Of a DNA stretch of 64,000 nucleotides, positions 61,737-64,000 are shown piece by piece. The position numbers and the translations under genes are program-made. Source of the DNA: Citrobacter sp. Marseille-Q6884 (GTDB taxonomy: Bacteria; Pseudomonadota; Gammaproteobacteria; Enterobacterales; Enterobacteriaceae); the NCBI RefSeq assembly GCF_945906775.1, contig NZ_CAMDRE010000001.1:1798001-1862000 (forward strand). Reading direction: 5' to 3'. Below the pieces are notes generated by a model that saw only the letters and a program-made list of their open reading frames with translations, did not search any database and was not told the DNA's origin. The stretch's first letter is position 1. The number at the start of each line of letters is the position of its first letter.

Positions 61737-64000
61737 TCATAAAGCACTTTGATACGGCAGAATGTTCGAACGCAACATTTGGTTGGTGCCGAGGCCATAG
61801 TTAGAGCTCAGGCCGCGCAGTTCGATATTGAAGCCGATCGTGTTGTCATAAATCGCGTGCTGCTGTTTGTCATCCCAACCGTTCAGCTTGCGCTCGTAGC
61901 CGAAGCGAATAGCGTAGCAGCAGGAGTTGTATTGCAGTCCCAACATCTGGTCAGCAGGTTTATTCACATTAGTATCGAAGTAATACGCCCCGACAATCGA
62001 CCAACGATCGGCAATCGGCAAACTGGCCACCGCGCCCACCTGAGAAATCCCATTTTCATACTGTGCCTGGTTCCATTTTTTTTTGTCAGTACTGTTATTC
62101 GGTAACGTGGCCTGGATATATTCCGGGCTGGCGTAACGGTAGTTCAACTGTAGCAAACTGTTTTCGTCACGACGGTATTCAATACTGCTACTGCTGGTCG
62201 CAACGCTGTCCAGGCGGGTGTCGTACTGGATCCCGCTACGTAAGCCCCAACGCTCAGAGATACGCCAGTAGGTGTCTCCCGCCCAGACCAGCGAGCCGGT
62301 TTGGTCGTCATTCTCCCATTGGATGTTGTCATCGCCGGTGCGAGACTCAGTGAAATAGTAGATTTGACCCACGGAAATATTAAAACGTTCAACGGCAGCG
62401 TCATCATATACGCGAGATGTGACCCCGGTCGTGACCTGGTTGGCTGAAGCAATACGGTCCAGGCCGCCATAAGTACGGTCACGGAACAGGCCGCTGTAGT
62501 CAAATTGCAGCAGGGAAGAGTCGTAATTATTAATGTGGCTCTGGTCACGATAGGGAACGTACAAATACTGCGCACGCGGCTCCAGCGTCTGGGTATAACC
62601 TGGTGCCAGCATTGCCATATCTCGCTCAAAGATCATCTTGCCGTCAACTTTAAATTGCGGCATCACGCGGTTGACCGTTTCGTCATATTGCGGGTAATCG
62701 TCCAGATTACTCTGCTGATAGTGCGTCGCCAGCAACTTCGCTTCCGTGTTGATGCTTCCCCATTGATTAGATAATGGCAGATTGATCGTCGGTTCCAGAT
62801 GTAAACGGGTTGCTTCCGGCATATTGTCGGTAGTATTCACGAAATGCACGGCCTGACCATAAACACGGGTATCAAACGGGCCGACGTCGTTCTGGTAGAA
62901 GTTAACGTCTAACTGCGGCTCGGCGGAATAGCTGCTTTTATTCTGATCGCCAAAGACCTGGAACTGCTTGGTGGAGACGGTGGCGTCAAAGTTCTGTACC
63001 GCGTAGCCGACGCTGAATTTTTGCGTGGCGTAGCCGTCAGTACTGGAACCATACTTGTTATCAAAGTCGTTGAAATAGCTGGAGTCACTGACTTTGGTAT
63101 AGTTGACGTTGAAGCGCCACACCTGATCCATTACGCCCGAGTGCTGCCAATAGAACAGCCAACGACGTGAATTGTCATCCTTCGAGTTTTCATCTTCGTA
63201 GACTTTATCGGAATTCAGATAATCGAATTCCATCAGACCTGCGCCCGCCTGGGTGAGGTAGCGGAATTCGTTCTCCCACATAATACCGCCACGACGGTGC
63301 ATGTAATGCGGCGTGATGGTGGCGTCCATATTGGGCGCGATGTTCCAGTAATACGGGAGATAGAACTCAAAATAGTTATTGGAGGAGTATTTTGCGTTCG
63401 GAATCAAGAAGCCGGAACGGCGTTTATCGCCGACGGGCAGTTGCAAATAGGGGCTGTAAAAGACCGGAACCGGGCCCAGTTTAAAACGGGCGTTCCAGAT
63501 CTCTGCGACCTGTTCTTCGCGATCGTGGATCACTTCGCTACCGACAACGCTCCAGGTATCGGAACCTGGCAGACAGGAGGTAAAGCTACCGTTTTCCAGA
63601 ATGGTATAGCGGTTCTCACCACGCTGTTTCATCAGGTCGGCTTTTCCGCGCCCCTGACGGCCTACCATTTGATAGTCGCCTTCCCAAATGTTGGTATCTT
63701 TTGTATTCAGATTCGACCAACCCTTCGGCCCCTTCAGGATGACCTGATTGTCATCATAATGCACGTTGCCCAGCGCATCGACCGTACGAACAGGCTCCGG
63801 TAGACCTTCGGCCTGCTTCTGGTGCAGCTGTACTTCGTCTGCCTGAAGGCGGCTGTTACCCTGTGCAATATCCACATTGCCCGTAAACACGGCGTCATCC
63901 GGGTAATTCCCTTTCGCGTGATCGGCATTGATGGTGACGGGTAATTCGTTTGTCTCGCCCTGGACCAGAGGACGGTTATAGCTTGGCACGCCCAACATGC
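61737..64000 (-). CDS. lptD: LptD, LPS-assembly outer-membrane protein, N-terminus missing
   Basis: The last 753 codons plus two bases of the preceding codon (probably the first mature Cys) are present; the signal peptide and start lie beyond the right edge. The N-terminal OstA domain (VTINADHAKGNYPDDAVFTGNV) and the 26-strand barrel with the C-terminal CC pair in YNSCCYAIRFGYERKLNG are visible. LptD with LptE places LPS in the outer leaflet. Cys pairs form the essential disulfides. It heads the surA-pdxA-rsmA-apaGH cluster. Confidence 0.98.
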   Translation of the reverse strand, partial: MLGVPSYNRPLVQGETNELPVTINADHAKGNYPDDAVFTGNVDIAQGNSRLQADEVQLHQKQAEGLPEPVRTVDALGNVHYDDNQVILKGPKGWSNLNTKDTNIWEGDYQMVGRQGRGKADLMKQRGENRYTILENGSFTSCLPGSDTWSVVGSEVIHDREEQVAEIWNARFKLGPVPVFYSPYLQLPVGDKRRSGFLIPNAKYSSNNYFEFYLPYYWNIAPNMDATITPHYMHRRGGIMWENEFRYLTQAGAGLMEFDYLNSDKVYEDENSKDDNSRRWLFYWQHSGVMDQVWRFNVNYTKVSDSSYFNDFDNKYGSSTDGYATQKFSVGYAVQNFDATVSTKQFQVFGDQNKSSYSAEPQLDVNFYQNDVGPFDTRVYGQAVHFVNTTDNMPEATRLHLEPTINLPLSNQWGSINTEAKLLATHYQQSNLDDYPQYDETVNRVMPQFKVDGKMIFERDMAMLAPGYTQTLEPRAQYLYVPYRDQSHINNYDSSLLQFDYSGLFRDRTYGGLDRIASANQVTTGVTSRVYDDAAVERFNISVGQIYYFTESRTGDDNIQWENDDQTGSLVWAGDTYWRISERWGLRSGIQYDTRLDSVATSSSSIEYRRDENSLLQLNYRYASPEYIQATLPNNSTDKKKWNQAQYENGISQVGAVASLPIADRWSIVGAYYFDTNVNKPADQMLGLQYNSCCYAIRFGYERKLNGWDDKQQHAIYDNTIGFNIELRGLSSNYGLGTNQMLRSNILPYQSAL

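Overview
The window is chromosomal DNA from a member of the Enterobacteriaceae close to Escherichia and Salmonella. Citrobacter is my best guess, but it rests on gene order and protein likeness only. The order creD-arcA-lasT-thrLABC-yaaA-yaaJ-talB-mog-satP-dnaKJ-nhaAR-rpsT-ribF-ileS-lspA-fkpB-ispH-rihC, then dapB-carAB-cai-fix-yaaU-kefFC-folA-apaHG-rsmA-pdxA-surA-lptD, is the E. coli K-12 order of minutes 0-1. Most proteins are recognisable orthologs of nearly identical length. I see no rRNA, tRNA, IS element, CRISPR array or broken gene. creD (left edge) and lptD (right edge) run off the window.

Layout. 1-2550: end of creD, the response regulator arcA, small ORF yjjY and the RNA methyltransferase lasT. 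2680-7620: thr operon with leader peptide and attenuator. 7629-14527: yaaA, yaaJ, talB, mog, an added MHS-type transporter, satP and yaaI. 14750-20733: heat-shock operon dnaKJ, nhaA-nhaR and rpsT. 20839-27850: riboflavin kinase, isoleucyl-tRNA synthetase, signal peptidase II, FkpB, IspH and a ribohydrolase. 34974-40645: dapB and carAB, with RutR-, PurR- and ArgR-like sites ahead of carA. 40923-52350: carnitine pathway caiF, caiTABCDE and fixABCX around a 480-base regulatory region. 52472-64000: yaaU, a small lipoprotein, kefFC, folA and the apaH-lptD cluster.

The main accessory region is 27851-34840, between rihC and dapB, which adjoin in K-12. It encodes a complete mannose/sorbose-family PTS (IIA, IIB, IIC, IID as separate genes). 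With it are a two-domain protein ending in a class I mannose-6-phosphate isomerase, two overlapping cupin-type glucose-6-phosphate-isomerase paralogs, and a LacI-family regulator. Near-identical palindromes with core TTAATCGATTAA lie before the cupin pair and between the divergent isomerase and regulator genes. A perfect CRP-type site lies beside the latter. I infer one self-regulated, catabolite-controlled unit for uptake and isomerisation of a hexose or hexose derivative; the substrate cannot be read from the sequence. This is the best candidate here for an undescribed system. A smaller addition is the MHS transporter between mog and satP.
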